A stretch of 64,000 bases of DNA. Source: Desmodus rotundus. Lineage: Eukaryota > Chordata > Mammalia > Chiroptera > Phyllostomidae. This document shows, piece after piece, positions 1 to 12,060 of this stretch. Both the position numbers and the translations under genes were made by a program. The DNA lies in the NCBI RefSeq assembly GCF_022682495.2, contig NC_071387.1, positions 195,588,143 to 195,652,142 on the forward strand. Direction: 5' to 3'. The notes under the pieces were generated by a model. The model made no database searches, was not told the DNA's origin, and was given only the letters and a program-made list of their open reading frames with translations. Each line of letters opens with the position of its first letter. Positions within the stretch are counted from its first letter, which is position 1.

Positions 1-2099
1 ACTCCCGACCCAGTCAAGTTGCCACACAAGCTTAATCATAATGGGTAATTTTTATAATTCAGTGAACAAATGTACAAAATGATCTCTAAGCCAGTTTTTA
101 GATTTATCCTTTGAAAACGTTTTAAAAATATAATTAGAGTAGGAGTTTAATTCAATATTTCCTCAAAATTACTTTTAGAAATGGCATTTTTGGTTTTAGA
201 ATTCGTTTTGTGCTAAGCTAAGCCTTTCCTAAATTGTATCTACTTTTACCCTCACAGCCATACTTTAAGCGTTTAATCTATTACATACCCATTTTAAATA
301 TGAAGCTAAGGATATTCAGATGGATCAAGTTACTCAATGGAAGGCATGAAAGCATTAATGGCAGGCAGTGTTCACGCCCAAATTTTACTCTATTCTCTAT
401 CTTGTAGTGCGCCATTTCTCCTGTCAGCTGTGAAAGTCTACCTCGATCATAAAGAAATAATTTTTCTAGTCAACTACAATTTCTCGGTATATACAAGATA
501 CGATTCAGTGTGATATACATAAAGAGCACTACATATTCATCACCAAGGCTCAGATTATCTTTATTTCCATAAATTGGATAGAGCTCAAGATTCTGACATT
601 TTTATAAAGCAAGGATGCATTTACTGATTTCTAAATTTGCAACCGGTACTACTATTTTAGCTTTCCCTAAATGTCTTTCAAATTATTTCATTTAAGATCA
701 TCAATATTAGCAAAATCTCCAATTCTATATCTATGGCTATTGAGAACTTAAGAGTGTGTCGTTTATTAAATCCTTGAAAACTGTAATAAAAAAAATCTTC
801 ATGGGCTCCATTTAGCACAACCTCAGACAGGCCTGCCACTCTGATTCATTATAACAGTATAAATTCTGGGATATTTATAGAGAGGGGGAGAACATTAGGT
901 ATTTAATTGTGTACCTACAAACATCTAAATATAGATAAATATGGTGAATACATGCATGTACATATGCACTGCAAACACGTATGTGCAGATAAATGGTCAA
1001 TAGATGGATAGATATAAGATTTTTAAAATATCAGTAATCCTAGTATAAGATTTAAATACACAAAAATAAAGAAGCAAGTTGGCTTATATATATTTCCAAT
1101 ATGTGAAAATACCTTTATGGTCCTTTGTTATAGGTGTTATTATGTCCATTTTATATCTGAATAAACTAAATCTAAGAAAATGTAACTGGCTTCCTTATTT
1201 CCAAACAGCTAATATATGGCATTTCCATATTATCAATTATTTGAGCCCATTCCAAGGTTTCTTACTTACATGCCAGCGTTTCTCAAATCCTATTCCTTGG
1301 AATATAATATTTGTACAAATTTAATAACTATTGTGTGAATAAGCATTTTATTGTTAAATAAATGTGAGACATAGTGAATTAAACAATGTTAAGCAGATTT
1401 TGTTAATGCAAGATTCTTGACATACATGATAATGTGTGGCTCTGAAATGTAATAGATGAATACAATATGTGATGTTTCAAAAGATTTGTTCCTAGGATCA
1501 CACTTTGCAGAAGCTTGCATTTTATCCTACTGCCACTTCTGAATAATGAAGTTTCCATAGCTCGCTCAGACTCAGGGCCATAACTATAGAAATGGGATTT
1601 TCCTTGCACAAATCGCTTTTATGACATTTCAATACTTTTTGTATACACATTGTTCAATTTGCCACAAAAAAATAAAATCACTATAAATAAGAATAATTGA
1701 AACCCTATAGATTTCAGAAAAATTTTATGGATTATTACTTCATTTCTGCTACAGATCTTTCTGACCCATAAAGTGTAAGAATGTTTCTATTGCCACAGTC
1801 ATTTTCTTGCATGAAAATAAAAAAATAAATAAAAACTAATGAGCAAAAGAAAAGGTTCTAGTAGTAGTAAACATAAACTTAGTCTTGAAATGTTTCCTTA
1901 CACATAGTAATAATAAATTAACTTGTTTAAATGAATACATGAAGATTACTGTAAAAAAAAAAGCTTTAGAAAATACCTATATAGGGTCTTATTTCCAAAA
2001 TGAAAAACTGTTTAAATGTATTGACTAATAGTTTAGATAAACTTGATGCAAGCATGTTATGTCAAAAATCCCTGTCATTAAGTATACTTGTTTCTTTTT
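1..2099. other. AT-rich DNA, no gene seen
   Basis: No gene, exon or intact mobile element is recognised. The short open frames here (for example 1079-1324) have no recognisable motif and their composition matches the surrounding AT-rich DNA. Confidence 0.6.
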
Positions 2100-2290
2100 A
2101 TAACAGATTTTTAAATTTTGGAATAATTTATATTTGCAGAAAAATTACAAACACAAAAGAATTCCTTTTCACATAACACTCATCCAGTTCCCCAATCTGA
2201 ATATCTACAATACTATGGTTCATTTATCTCAATTAGTGAAGAAATATGGATACCTTGTTTTTAATTAAAAATCAAACCTTTAGCACCCCC
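2100..2290. repeat. probable ancient L1 3'-UTR-type fragment
   Basis: The stretch follows, with many substitutions, a recurrent mammalian L1 3'-UTR pattern: a TTTTGGAATAATTTATA-like start, then an A-rich tract, a CCAGTTCCCC-like tract, and CATGGTTCATTTATC-like text. The match is from memory and the copy is very diverged, so subfamily and orientation are left open. Confidence 0.4.
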
Positions 2291-3689
2291 ACTGAGGTTG
2301 CAGGTCTGTTAGGTTTTATTTTTGAATAAGTCTTTGTTTTTCTAGAACTACAAGGTGTTCAAAGATCATGTGGTATGTATTCTGCCCCAGGGCTTCATTT
2401 GATTTTGAAATAATATCGTTATTCTAAAAAAAGTTTGCAGGGCTCAAAGAAAAGAGTGTTGGCATTTAGTTTGAATTTGTCCCTGAGAGTATTCCTGTCT
2501 CCTGTTTATCTTTGCTAAAAAGGATGTGAACCTGAGTCATCTGATAACATTTAGATTAATGGGGAAAGGGACTGTGGTTGTTCACCTGTATCAGTCCACT
2601 GGTGAAAGAAAAACATGTCTGTCAGGAACTCAGGAGGGAGATTTGGATTTATTTTGAGAAAGCCAGCCATACTGACAGCTTTACTGTTACAATATCTACA
2701 GAGATTTGCAGAATATCTGAATTCAGAGGGAAAAAAAAAAATCCTGGAATGGTAAGCTGTATTTGCAAAATGTGATTCCTACAGATGTCAGAAATACTGT
2801 CTCTCTAATTTTACCTTCATTATGAAATGCCTTCAGGCTCAGGCTGTGCGAGTTTTCTATGAAGCACTTAATCTCTACCCGGGCCGCTTAGGAAGATGTA
2901 ATAGCAATCAGTAAATAACAGTGCAGAGGCTGTTGATTACTATTGAATACACTAAAATGCTTTCCATACGTTGCATACTAAAAATGGATCGCTCTCATCA
3001 CTTATCTTTTTTTAAATGACATTTTAAAGTCTAAGGGCCTTATTAATCAAAGCTTTATATGACGATTTCCAAAGATGTACGTGTACCTTGCTTAGAAAAC
3101 AGAAGACAGACGGATATAATGAAACTCTTCTGAGGAAATTAAATTAAATCAGTATTCATAAACATTAGGCACTTGATAGAGAAAAAGAAAAAAGAAGGAT
3201 GCTAAACAAATAAACAGAAAAGTAAGAGTAGAACAAAATAAAGCTGTCATTGAGCCATAGTGACAGACTCTTTGATGGTTATAATTCTTTGAACAGTTTT
3301 TGATGGGTATTTTGCTTTTCCACTTGAAAAACAAATAAGAATTCTGAAACAAAATCACTTGTTCATGTTCTCATAAACAGCACAGTTAAGACGAAGTGTT
3401 GAAACCAAGCCTATTGGCTTCAGAATTCGTGCTTCGCTCAATATAAATAGAAACCCTGACATATTGGCAATTTGATAACATTTTAAACATAATGGTATTT
3501 AGCTGTTATTTGCAAAGGGGGCAGATTAGATTTTTAACCTTTAGTTTATATTCCATATGGCTTCATCAAAATGATGTGTATTTACAGAAAAAGTTTGAAA
3601 GATATTTTTGACATATTAAAAATTATAGTTAAAATTGAGAGATGGATATTTATTTGAAAGATTTTCTTTACAATGTTTACATTTTTAAA
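2291..3689. other. AT-rich DNA, no gene seen
   Basis: Nothing supportable was found. The 65-69 codon frames at 2578-2775 (+) and 3149-3358 (-) show no domain, no splice-site arrangement and no homology that I recognise. Confidence 0.6.
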
Positions 3690-3811
3690 CAGTCTTATGG
3701 AGGAATAGACATGAATGGCACATATATAAACTGTATTACTTCAGAAGTTTTGAACTTTGCACTCATGAAACCATCATCACCAGCAAGATGCTAAGCATTA
3801 TCTATCACCCT
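3690..3811 (-). repeat. possible antisense L1 3'-UTR fragment
   Basis: The sequence CATGAAACCATCATCACC followed by an ATC(T)ATCACCC-like tract resembles the antisense 3' UTR of old mammalian L1s. It lies directly left of an MLT1-like LTR and close to antisense L1 ORF2 sequence, so it may be the 3' part of the same old L1. The match is short and diverged. Confidence 0.35.
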
Positions 3812-4014
3812 TGTGTTTGCTTCCTAGGGCTGCTATGACAAAGTATCAGAAAACTGGGAGGCTTAAACAACAGAAATTTACTTTTCATAATTCTGGAAGC
3901 TAGAAGCAAACATTAAGTTATGGGCAGAGTTAGTTTCTTCTGAGGACTCTCCTTGGTTTGTAGATGGCCACCTTTTGAGTCTTTATGTGGTCTTCCCACT
4001 TTCCACTTCTCTTA
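3812..4014 (-). mobile_element. MLT1-type MaLR LTR fragment, antisense
   Basis: Read on the plus strand this is the inverted 3' end of an MLT1-type LTR: TG-start, CTTCCTAGGGCTGCTATGAC, AACAACAGAAATTTACTTTT, TTCTGGAAGCTAGAAG, then TCTTCTGAGGACTCTCCTTGG and TAGATGGCCACC. These are the hallmark blocks of the family in reverse order. Only about 200 bases of the LTR remain. MaLR LTRs are non-autonomous relatives of ERVL elements and have long been inactive. Antisense L1 sequence adjoins both sides, which suggests insertion into an existing L1. Confidence 0.75.
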
Positions 4015-4400
4015 TCGGGTTGTTTACTTACTACTATTGAGTTTTGTAGGTTTTCAGTATATTCTGGATACATTTCATTTATCAGATATAGTACTTGCAA
4101 ATATTTTCCCAGTGTGTGCCTCCTATTTTTATTTTCTTAAATATGCCTTCCCAAATAGCAAGTTCTAACTTTAAGAAAGTCTAACATTTTTTTTCTTGAC
4201 TGTCTTTTTGCTGCCACACCTAAGAGCTCTTTTTCTAACCTAAGATCAGAAACATTTTCTACTTTAATTTTTCAGTAGTTTTATAGGTTGAGGTTTTCTA
4301 TATAGATTTACTACTCATTTTGCATCAATTTTTGTATATGACATAAAGTATGAATAAATGTTCATTTCTTTAGTATTTGGGTATGGACAGGTTTTTTTTT
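4015..4400 (-). pseudogene. LINE-1 ORF2 C-terminal fragment, antisense
   Basis: The plus strand reads as inverted L1 ORF2: ATTGAGTTTTGTAGG, then TATATTCTGGATACA, TTATCAGATATAG, TTGCAAATATTTTCCCA, and later AATTTTTGTATATGACATAAAG. These blocks come in the order expected for the region before the ORF2 stop. The copy is heavily mutated with no usable frame. An open frame on the opposite strand (3953-4168) is a shadow of it. Confidence 0.75.
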
Positions 4401-4790
4401 TGGTTAAATTTACAGGTTCACATTTGTATTTTATTATTAATGTATTCACTACTTAGAAACATTAGTTTTCCTTTCATTAGAAATTTGAACAATACTATTT
4501 ACTCACTTTCAATATATTTTTAAAATTAAAATTTAATAAAATATGGATTCTTCTATGAGATACTTTTATTAAATACTGATAAGTAAATCTATAATTAGTG
4601 TTTAGTAAATACCTAGAACAAATATTGTAATGAGTAAATTATAGTATTAGCTTCCATCACTAGTAACATTTATGGTTAAAATTTATATATGCCCCCAAAA
4701 GCAATATTTCTGAAAGAATGAATTGATGTTATATAAAAAATGGGAAAAAAAAGTATTTTTAAGTTTCTACCATTACTCTCCATCTGATTA
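4401..4790. other. AT-rich DNA, no gene seen
   Basis: Low-complexity A/T-rich sequence with no recognisable element. It leads directly into the 60-bp tandem duplication at 4791. Confidence 0.55.
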
Positions 4791-4910
4791 GAATTAAAGA
4801 ATATTTACTGAACAAAATTAAACCATAAATAATAGGGTGTATATTTTAAAGAATTAAATAATATTTACTGAACAAAATTAAACCATAAATAATGGGGTGT
4901 ATATTTTTAA
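4791..4910. repeat. 60-bp tandem duplication (2 copies)
   Basis: Bases 4791-4850 and 4851-4910 are near-identical copies in direct tandem. Both begin GAATTAAA, contain ATATTTACTGAACAAAATTA and AACCATAAATAAT, and end GGGGTGTATATTTT-like. Only a few mismatches separate them, so the duplication is younger than most repeats nearby. No target-site duplication or coding capacity is seen. Confidence 0.93.
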
Positions 4911-5157
4911 AAAGGAGTCAAATTGTTTTCCAGGAACTGGAATGTAAAAAATGATTCAATTCATTGAAATATAAAAGAGTAGAAAATATAGAATTACTTA
5001 TGGAAATACTGACTTCATTTTGAGGTACCTTCATCCCATAGGAGATAATTGATATAGCAATTTGTTATTAATGTCTAAATATAATCACGTTTGAATGGTA
5101 TAAATATACAAAATAAAAGTACCTGTATATATTGGAAAATTAAGAATGATACTTCTA

Positions 5158-5366
5158 GCCCTGGCTGGTGTGGCAAAGTGGCTGGGGTATCAACTTGCGA
5201 ACCAAAGGGTCACCTGTTCGATTCCCTGTTGAGGGTACACGCCTGGTTGTGGGCTAGGTCCCAGGTGGGAGACGCATGAGACACACCTACATACTGATGT
5301 TTCTCTCCCTCTCTATCTCCCTCCTTTACCCTCTCTCTAAAAATAAATAAATAAAATCTTTAAAAA
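5158..5366 (+). mobile_element. VES SINE (bat tRNA-derived), plus strand
   Basis: The 5' part is a tRNA-like head (CCCTGGCTGGTGTGGC...) with a B-box-like GGTCACCTGTTCGATTCCC. The VES body GGGTACACGCCTGGTTGTGGG follows, then a CT-rich run and the tail AAATAAATAAATAAAATCTTT. The flanks AAGAATGATACTTCTA (5142-5157) and AAGAATGAGGTTTCTA (5367-5382) match at 13 of 16 positions, which fits a target-site duplication. VES elements derive from Pol III transcripts and are mobilised by L1. This is one of the best-preserved copies in the window. Confidence 0.95.
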
Positions 5367-5689
5367 AAGAATGAGGTTTCTAAATATTTCTTAAGTCAGA
5401 TAGAAAATAGTTTAGGTGGATGATAATAAAAATACAATGTGTAAAAACACATGCGTTCCTACGAAAGCTAAGTTTAGGTATAATTTAATGGCTTCAAGCA
5501 AAAGTATTAGAAAAAAGAAGGTTTAAAATTCAGAAAACTAAACATACATCACAACAGTTTAGAAATACATGAAAACGTAAACTTAGTATGGTAGAATAAA
5601 GTTAATATAAAGTTAAGAGCACAAAATAGTGAAATAAAAGAAAAGATAAAATAGGAATGAGTTGATTATATTTATATTTATGGTTACAT

Positions 5690-5965
5690 TTATATTTATA
5701 TTTACTTTTATTAAAGCATAGCTGACATAAATATTACATTAATTTAATATGTACAATATAGTAATTCAACACCTATATATACTATACAAAGTGATCACCA
5801 TGTCAACTCTAGTAACTTTCTGCCACCATGCAAAGTCATTATGTTGTGGGCTCTATTCCCTATGCTGCAGAGTACATCCCGGCGACTGACTTATTTTATG
5901 TTTGGAACTTTATTTCTCTTAATCCCCTTCACCTTTTTCACTTATCCCCACCATCCCCTGGAACA
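5690..5965 (-). mobile_element. LINE-1 3' UTR fragment, antisense
   Basis: The plus strand follows the inverted 3' UTR of a mammalian L1: TTATTAAAGCATAGCTGACAT, TACAATATAGTAATTCAACA, CAAAGTGATCACCATG, CTGCCACCATGCAAAG, CCCTATGCTGCAGAGTACATCCC, and CTTAATCCCCTTCACC. Block order and spacing agree with the family. No ORF2 sequence is attached, so it is a 5'-truncated insertion. The copy is moderately old. Confidence 0.85.
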
Positions 5966-8900
5966 TGTTTTTTAGATAAAATATACAATTCACAAGAATA
6001 TGAATAGTTCTATATACTCATTAAAGAAATTGATCAAAACCAATTCCATGCATCTGTGTATATCTTATAAATAAAACAAAAACATATTTAATAAATAAAA
6101 CAAATCTTAGGGGGGACCCACTTTAAAAGGGAAATAGGATATTCTGTAATAAACAAAGAATATAAAACATCTTTAATGCCAACATCTTTAATACTGACAA
6201 AGGTGTTTCAAGAAAGAAAATTTATAGACTAGTCTTATACATTGTCATAGCTGAAAATTCATAGACAAAATATTATTGGTCCAGGTTCAGCATGTTATAA
6301 AATGAATAAAGCATAACATATAATTTAGATTTAATCTTTTTAAAAAGTATTTTTACACTTAAAAATTAATTTGTGTGACTCACTAAAAATAAAATTAAGG
6401 AAAAAACATGATAATATGTTGATAAATGTAATAGGATTCTATAAAATTCAAAACCTAGTAATGATGAACTATTAACCAATTAGGAAAAGACACAATCAGT
6501 CACATGTACCAATAAAAAAAGATATCAATCGCACAATATATACTGGCAGAATACTGATATTCTTTCTGTTTTATTCCAAATAGTTTTGCCTGTAACTTGG
6601 AAATGAGACGTGATCATTTCTCTTGGAAAAGGTAGTCATGATCATCACTTCTCTTCCACATTGTCCTCAAAATTCTATCCCATGCACGAAAAAATTTTTA
6701 AAAAATCCAATTTTCAAATGACAAAATATATAACTTACAATTGAAAAATAAACTATTAGAATTAATGTAAATATGTCAAGGGTTTGGGATATAATATTGA
6801 GATATAATGACCAGATGCATTACTAAAAAGTAGTTTAACTGTAAACATGAAGAACTAACAAGATTCTCTGAATGATTTGTTATGAATTATTAAGGAAAAA
6901 ATAGGAAATCAGTTATTATTTAGGGTTTTGCCTGGACTGCCAGACAATCATAGCATTGTACAGTTACTGAGATAAAGAAGACCATAACAGAAAGAGATTG
7001 CATTTTCAATGGTGGGGTTTGGGTCACGTTTGCAATCGGGGTCCTGTTTTACCATGTTTATTTAAGTTATTAGAGATGTTACTGGAGATACTAAACAAAA
7101 ACCATTGGGAGCAAGAGTGAGGAGTCCAGTTTGGAAATTCTAATTTTTGAAACCATGATGATATAGTATTTCAAATGAAGGGGTTAGATGTGTGCAACGT
7201 AAACAATTCTTTCAGGGAAAATTTTTTAATGAGATCATTAAAATGTTGTAATCGATTTCAAACTTTCATAGTTACTTTGATGTGATTATCAATGTGTGTC
7301 TTTTAAGTTCCTCAAGTTTAATATGCTTGAGACTTAATATACTATATTATTCTCTTAATTCTCCCATAAACCCATTTCTGTTGCAGTTCCAACATCCAGT
7401 GATGTTGCTATCATAGTTATGCCCTTCAAATTAAATTATGAAATTCATCCAATTTTCCTCTCTCCTCTTCCTTATCTTGAACCCTCTTCAAGAAGCCAAT
7501 CCATTCAATTAAAAAATAGATATAAAATCTGTTTTATCTGATTCAGGAGGTGTTAGTTGGGGGATTTCTTCTATGCAATATCATTTCCAAAGAGGAAATG
7601 CTGTATTTCAAAAGCCATTTCCCTGATACTTCTGTACGTTTACATGTAATTCTTAAGCCTTATGCTTACTTAATACTTTCATTGATTGTCTTCAGTTTCA
7701 AAAGTATCTTACTCAGAACTTTGAAAGCATTCCAACAGTCTTCCAGCAATTTCTGCTTCCTATGTAACCTTCTTCTCTTTTTAATTTTGGCTTTATTTTT
7801 CGTAAAAGTATGATGAATTTAATCTTTAGCTCTGGTAAATTGCCATATATTGTCGTTCCTGGCGTCTGTTGCTTCAGATCTGTGAGTCAGGTATTGGTTT
7901 TTACATGATGTATTTTATTTGCCTCTTTTGTGAATCTTTCTATCTTTGTTTTATGCTCAAGGACCTTCTAAGTAATTCTTTAGTCTTGAATACTCCATTT
8001 AGCATGTCTATTGAAAGTTGCATCCCTGTTTTGTATGATTAATATTCTCTAATATATTTAAAAATACTAAGTCAATCTCTTATATATTATATCCTCTGAG
8101 GTAGTTGTGCTTTTTGTTCATTTCTGTTATTTTTCATAGTGGTGTGACTTATTTACAAAGTGCCATTTAAAACAATATTTGATTTTAATTACTAATGTAG
8201 ACTTAAAGACAAAATCTTGGACTTATCTTTGAAAAGTACAACTAAGTCTTTCTTGTACCTCCTTAAAGATTATTGTGCAAATGTCCTATAGCAGTAAGTG
8301 CGTATGTATATACCATTTGAAATAAAGTTAATAAGAAGTGACATTTGAAATGTACATATACATTTTTAATAAAGATATTTCAATTGAGACACATTGAAAA
8401 TGGAATTAAAATATGCAAATCAGGCGTATGTGTTGACTTTAGAAGTTCTGTGTGACATTGGTTTCTCACAATAACATGAAGCACTGGTAACTTGGATCCT
8501 CAAGAAGAAAAGAGCTGCAGAGTTGGATTTCCTGAGGCTACTGTTTTTAATCTCACTTATGATTGACTTTTTTATCAATTTTTGTGGCACTTACTTAAAA
8601 TTATAATGGAGGTTCTATTCTTTTCTTATTTAAATTTGAATAATCAATGTTTCTCTAAGGCTTTTGTTTCTGGCATGAACTAAATCAATTGTTAACCAAC
8701 CACTTGAAAAGAATCAATGAAAATGCTGGAACATGAATTTTTTTATACTAGGTCATGAATGCCTTTTTTTCCAATTAGTGATATTCTACTCTATGAAGCC
8801 TATATTGTTACATTTTATATTACTAATACCATCATTGAATAAATATAAGCATATATATTTGTGTATTCTTATATTCCGTGTGGTTTTCTCAAAGTTACTT

Positions 8901-9837
8901 AGGAGATTGGTTTCACTAAATAAATTTAAGCACAATTGAATATAATATACTTAGAATCTGACGCATAATAGAGGCTTAATATATTATTATCAAATAAGAA
9001 GCTTTCGAGGGTATTTTTTATGCATTTTGGTGCATTAAAATAAGTGTCCCATAAACTCCAACTTTGATGAAATTGATCTGAACTCTCTCACTAAGTCTCT
9101 CACATAAGAAAAGGAGTAATTAGGATCTGGCTTTTAATTCACCATCATATTTTCCCTATGAAGATAATTCAGATCCTTGTATCTTCCAGTATTTCTTGCT
9201 CTGCCTTAACTTTACATTCATTTCCTTATTTAGAGAATTTTTAATCCCTTTTCTTTTTTGCTCCTTAGAATGCCACTAAAGCATGGAAATTTACTGTGTG
9301 AATTAAGCTTGCTCTTAACCACCAGAAGTGTGTTCCAAGTTTCCCCTTTTGCTTACAGCTGTCGGTAAGGCCTGCTCCAGGCGCAAAGAAGACAACTATA
9401 TGCACATGCAGAAAATCTGCCCTCCTTTGCTCAGAGCAATGAACGGCAGATGTGTTCTGCCAGCGCAGCCAGAGAACTGCCTGTCTCTCGGTACGAAAGG
9501 CCGCCCTAGCTTCTTATGGTAGTGCTTCAGCAAATCTAAAGAGGAAGAAAGTATTATTTAGGTATTGTTTCCCCAGATACTGTCTTTTCTTAAATGATCT
9601 TGTCTCCAACCTTCCATGACCTTCTTTTGATATCAAATAATGACCTGCCTTTGACCTAAGAAGTCTTTGTTTTATGAAGTTCAATAGTCTATCTGATCAC
9701 CTTGACATCAGTAGGTTGTGTGTTTTGTCCCCTGTCCTCTTTCCCCCAAAAAAGGCTCTACAAGAAGAGATGATTTTGAGTAACAGACTGTCATTTTGAA
9801 TCAGATGATTAGAGTCTGAGTTTCTAGGTTCTTTCGA
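5966..9837. other. AT-rich DNA, no gene seen
   Basis: About 3.9 kb with no recognised gene or well-preserved mobile element. A slightly GC-richer patch at 9300-9530 contains a 64-codon open frame (9328-9522, +) with no recognisable motif. I could not assign it to a repeat; it could be a conserved noncoding element or nothing. Confidence 0.55.
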
Positions 9838-10455
9838 AGGGGAACGCAAAAGACCCAGAATTTATTTATTAAAGCTGTATATTTCATCTTACATGTTTAA
9901 ACTTCAGTCACCTTAGAAGTACTCTCTTTTGATGTAATACACCTATGAAGATGTTTTTTCCTCTGCTCAAAACAGTTTTGGAACTTGTCAATGAGTATAC
10001 CTAACGAGACATTTTTCCACTGTTCTAAAGAGTTTTTGAACTTATCGATGTTAATGCCTTTTAGTGCTTCTGCCTTTTTTTGTTTCACTTCTTCTGCATC
10101 AGGAAACCATTTCCCTTTGAGGACATTTTTCATCTGGGTAAACAAAAAAATGTCACTTGGCGTAAGATCAGGTGAATAGGCATGCCGTGGCATGGGGGCC
10201 ATGCCATTTTCAGTCAAAAACTGTTGAACACTCAGCACTGTATGGGCAGGTGTGCTCATAAATCACTCATCATGAAATGGGCAAGCATGTTGAGTCTTCA
10301 AAAAGAATTCACTGAAGCCTAATACAGCCTCTCACAATAATACCAGCTTGTTACACTGATACAGATGGGTTCCTAGAACACTCACCTAGAGTTGAAAGCC
10401 TGTACAAGGGGCTGGCCCTCCAGAATATAATTTTGTGGTTTGCCCCCCTCCCTTT
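9838..10455 (-). pseudogene. mariner transposase fossil, minus strand
   Basis: The minus-strand frame at 10259-9897 (120 codons) is the C-terminal part of a Tc1/mariner transposase. It carries TPAHTVLSVQQFL, the YSPDLTPSD block holding the third catalytic aspartate, and LKGKWF-DAEEVKQKKAEALKGI. Just upstream an FHD tripeptide, probably the second aspartate, is split from it by a short insertion with a stop. The helix near the C terminus (IDKFKNSLEQWK) occurs twice, and the last codons are frameshifted. The mariner-like end GGGGAACGCAAAAGACCC lies at 9839-9856, followed by AATTTATTTATT. Sequence to about 10455 still looks mariner-derived, but the N-terminal half and right inverted repeat were not found. 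The copy is inactive. Confidence 0.85.
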
Positions 10456-10489
10456 TATGTCTCCTGACCATCATATAATTGGATGTACT

Positions 10490-10640
10490 AATATATAGCT
10501 GCCATAAATACTTACCACAAATTTAATGGATTAGAACAACACATATATATTCTGACAATTCTGTAGTTCAAAAGTCTAGGTTGGCTCAGATTTGTTTTTT
10601 AAGTTTCCCAGTACCAAAGTCAAGGTGTTAAGTAGGTGAG
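10490..10640 (-). repeat. possible MaLR/ERVL-type LTR fragment, antisense
   Basis: Blocks such as GCTGCCATAAATACTTACCAC, GGATTAGAACAACACATA, TTCTGTAGTTCAAAAGTCTA and GGTTGGCTCAGATTTG follow the inverted 3' end of MLT1-like LTRs, as in the clearer copy at 3812. The match is diverged and the far end is lost. Confidence 0.5.
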
Positions 10641-12034
10641 GTCTTTTTAGCCAACAGTGAGAAAAAAATTCAATGTCAAGTTTAGTTTGTCAGCAGAATA
10701 CATTTATGACTAATATGATTTGAAGAATCTGGACCTGCTGAGTTTCCCTCAAATCCCTCATTCCACTACCCCTTTGACACTTTCAGAATCATGCTGTTGT
10801 TCATGGCTGTCATTTAATTTAACCTGAGACCAACACAGGTAACTTGTAAGAAACAAAATTAAAAAACAAGGTGATCATCACTTAGACTGGGGCTACAATT
10901 CCCTGAGGCTCCAGGCAGAACCTAACTAGGGAGAAGACTTTTATTGTTTGTTTGTTTGTTTGTTTTTGTTTTTATGCCAGGGGATTGGGAGAAGGGTATG
11001 TACAAAATCATGGTATTTGGGATGGAGTTTGGAAGGAACTATTGCTGCAAGGTGGATAGAAGGATGCTATGTATAAACCTCAACAGTTTAGATAATTTTG
11101 TTTATATCTTATAGAACAAAAATATGAGATGGTTTTATCATTCTCATATATGTGACCCATGAAAATGATCAGTTTGAAGGAATAGCAATTGACATCTTGT
11201 AGCGTTCCTTCTTAAAAGGACAGACCATTGTCAGGTGGTCCCTGTACTATATCGCCTCTTTGATACTCTATTTCCGAATAGTTTCTTATGTTTTGCCATG
11301 TATATGCCACTGCTTCTGTAATTGCACTAGTATTATAACATAGGACAATCCAATTAAAGTGTTTGTTCAAGCTAGACTTAATTTATGAGCCTCAATAGGT
11401 CACCTCCTTTATTTACTGAGCAATATATAACACAAACCAAAGCTCTTCTAATCCATTACAGAAACTGAAATAAATCACAACTGTCCTGCAGGAACTTTGT
11501 CAATGAACCTAATGAAAAACAGAAATAAAGCATTTGACTTGATTCCATCTCTACTTTTGCTTTGTATTCTTTCTTATTTCCTTAAGAATGCATATTTATT
11601 GAAGAAAGAGCTATTGGACATGTGGCCAAGATCAACTCTTGTACCTGCCATTTTACAAAACGGTCATCAAAGTGACTCAGGAGCTTTGAAATAAGAGATA
11701 TATAGTTGATCACTCTAGCAAAAATGATTTATTACTTGCCATTTAAGTATTAAATTTAAATTTATATTATTTGCTCCAGAAAAGTGAATCATCTTCCAAT
11801 AGTTACTGTAAAAATAGTAGGCTTTTGGTCTCAACAGCAGAATGCCTAAGAAAGACATGCTGCCTTCCAGCCGCTCAGAATTTTCCCTCTAGCGCTCAGC
11901 CCCTGACGTCATCTCACATGCAACCATGAAGGAACAGCCTTCCTCTCATTAGAGGGGCTTCTTAGCTGAATTGCTGCCACACTTAGCACCAGAGAAGCCT
12001 CCGTCAATTGAGTCAAGCTGCTGATCTAGATCTA
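10641..12034. other. mostly unique DNA with a CRE-bearing patch
   Basis: No gene is recognised. A (GTTT)n run sits at about 10944-10973. The patch 11820-12000 is less AT-rich than its surroundings and contains a full palindromic CRE consensus, TGACGTCA, at 11904-11911. It has no repeat signature that I recognise. A 65-codon frame at 11497-11694 is without motifs. Confidence 0.5.
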
Positions 12035-12060
12035 AGTTGTTGTTGTTGTTGTTGTTGTTT
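12035..12060. repeat. (GTT)n microsatellite
   Basis: An uninterrupted run of GTT triplets just left of an antisense L1 fragment. It may derive from the A-rich tail of that L1 (AAC repeats on the minus strand). Confidence 0.9.

Noticed and set aside
1..45. short match to an AGTCAAGTTG(A/C)CAC repeat motif at the window start
   Set aside because: It is too short and truncated by the window edge to assign.
5158..5230. tRNA-like sequence with A- and B-box-like motifs
   Set aside because: It continues into the VES body and tail and has a target-site duplication, so it is a SINE head and not a tRNA gene.
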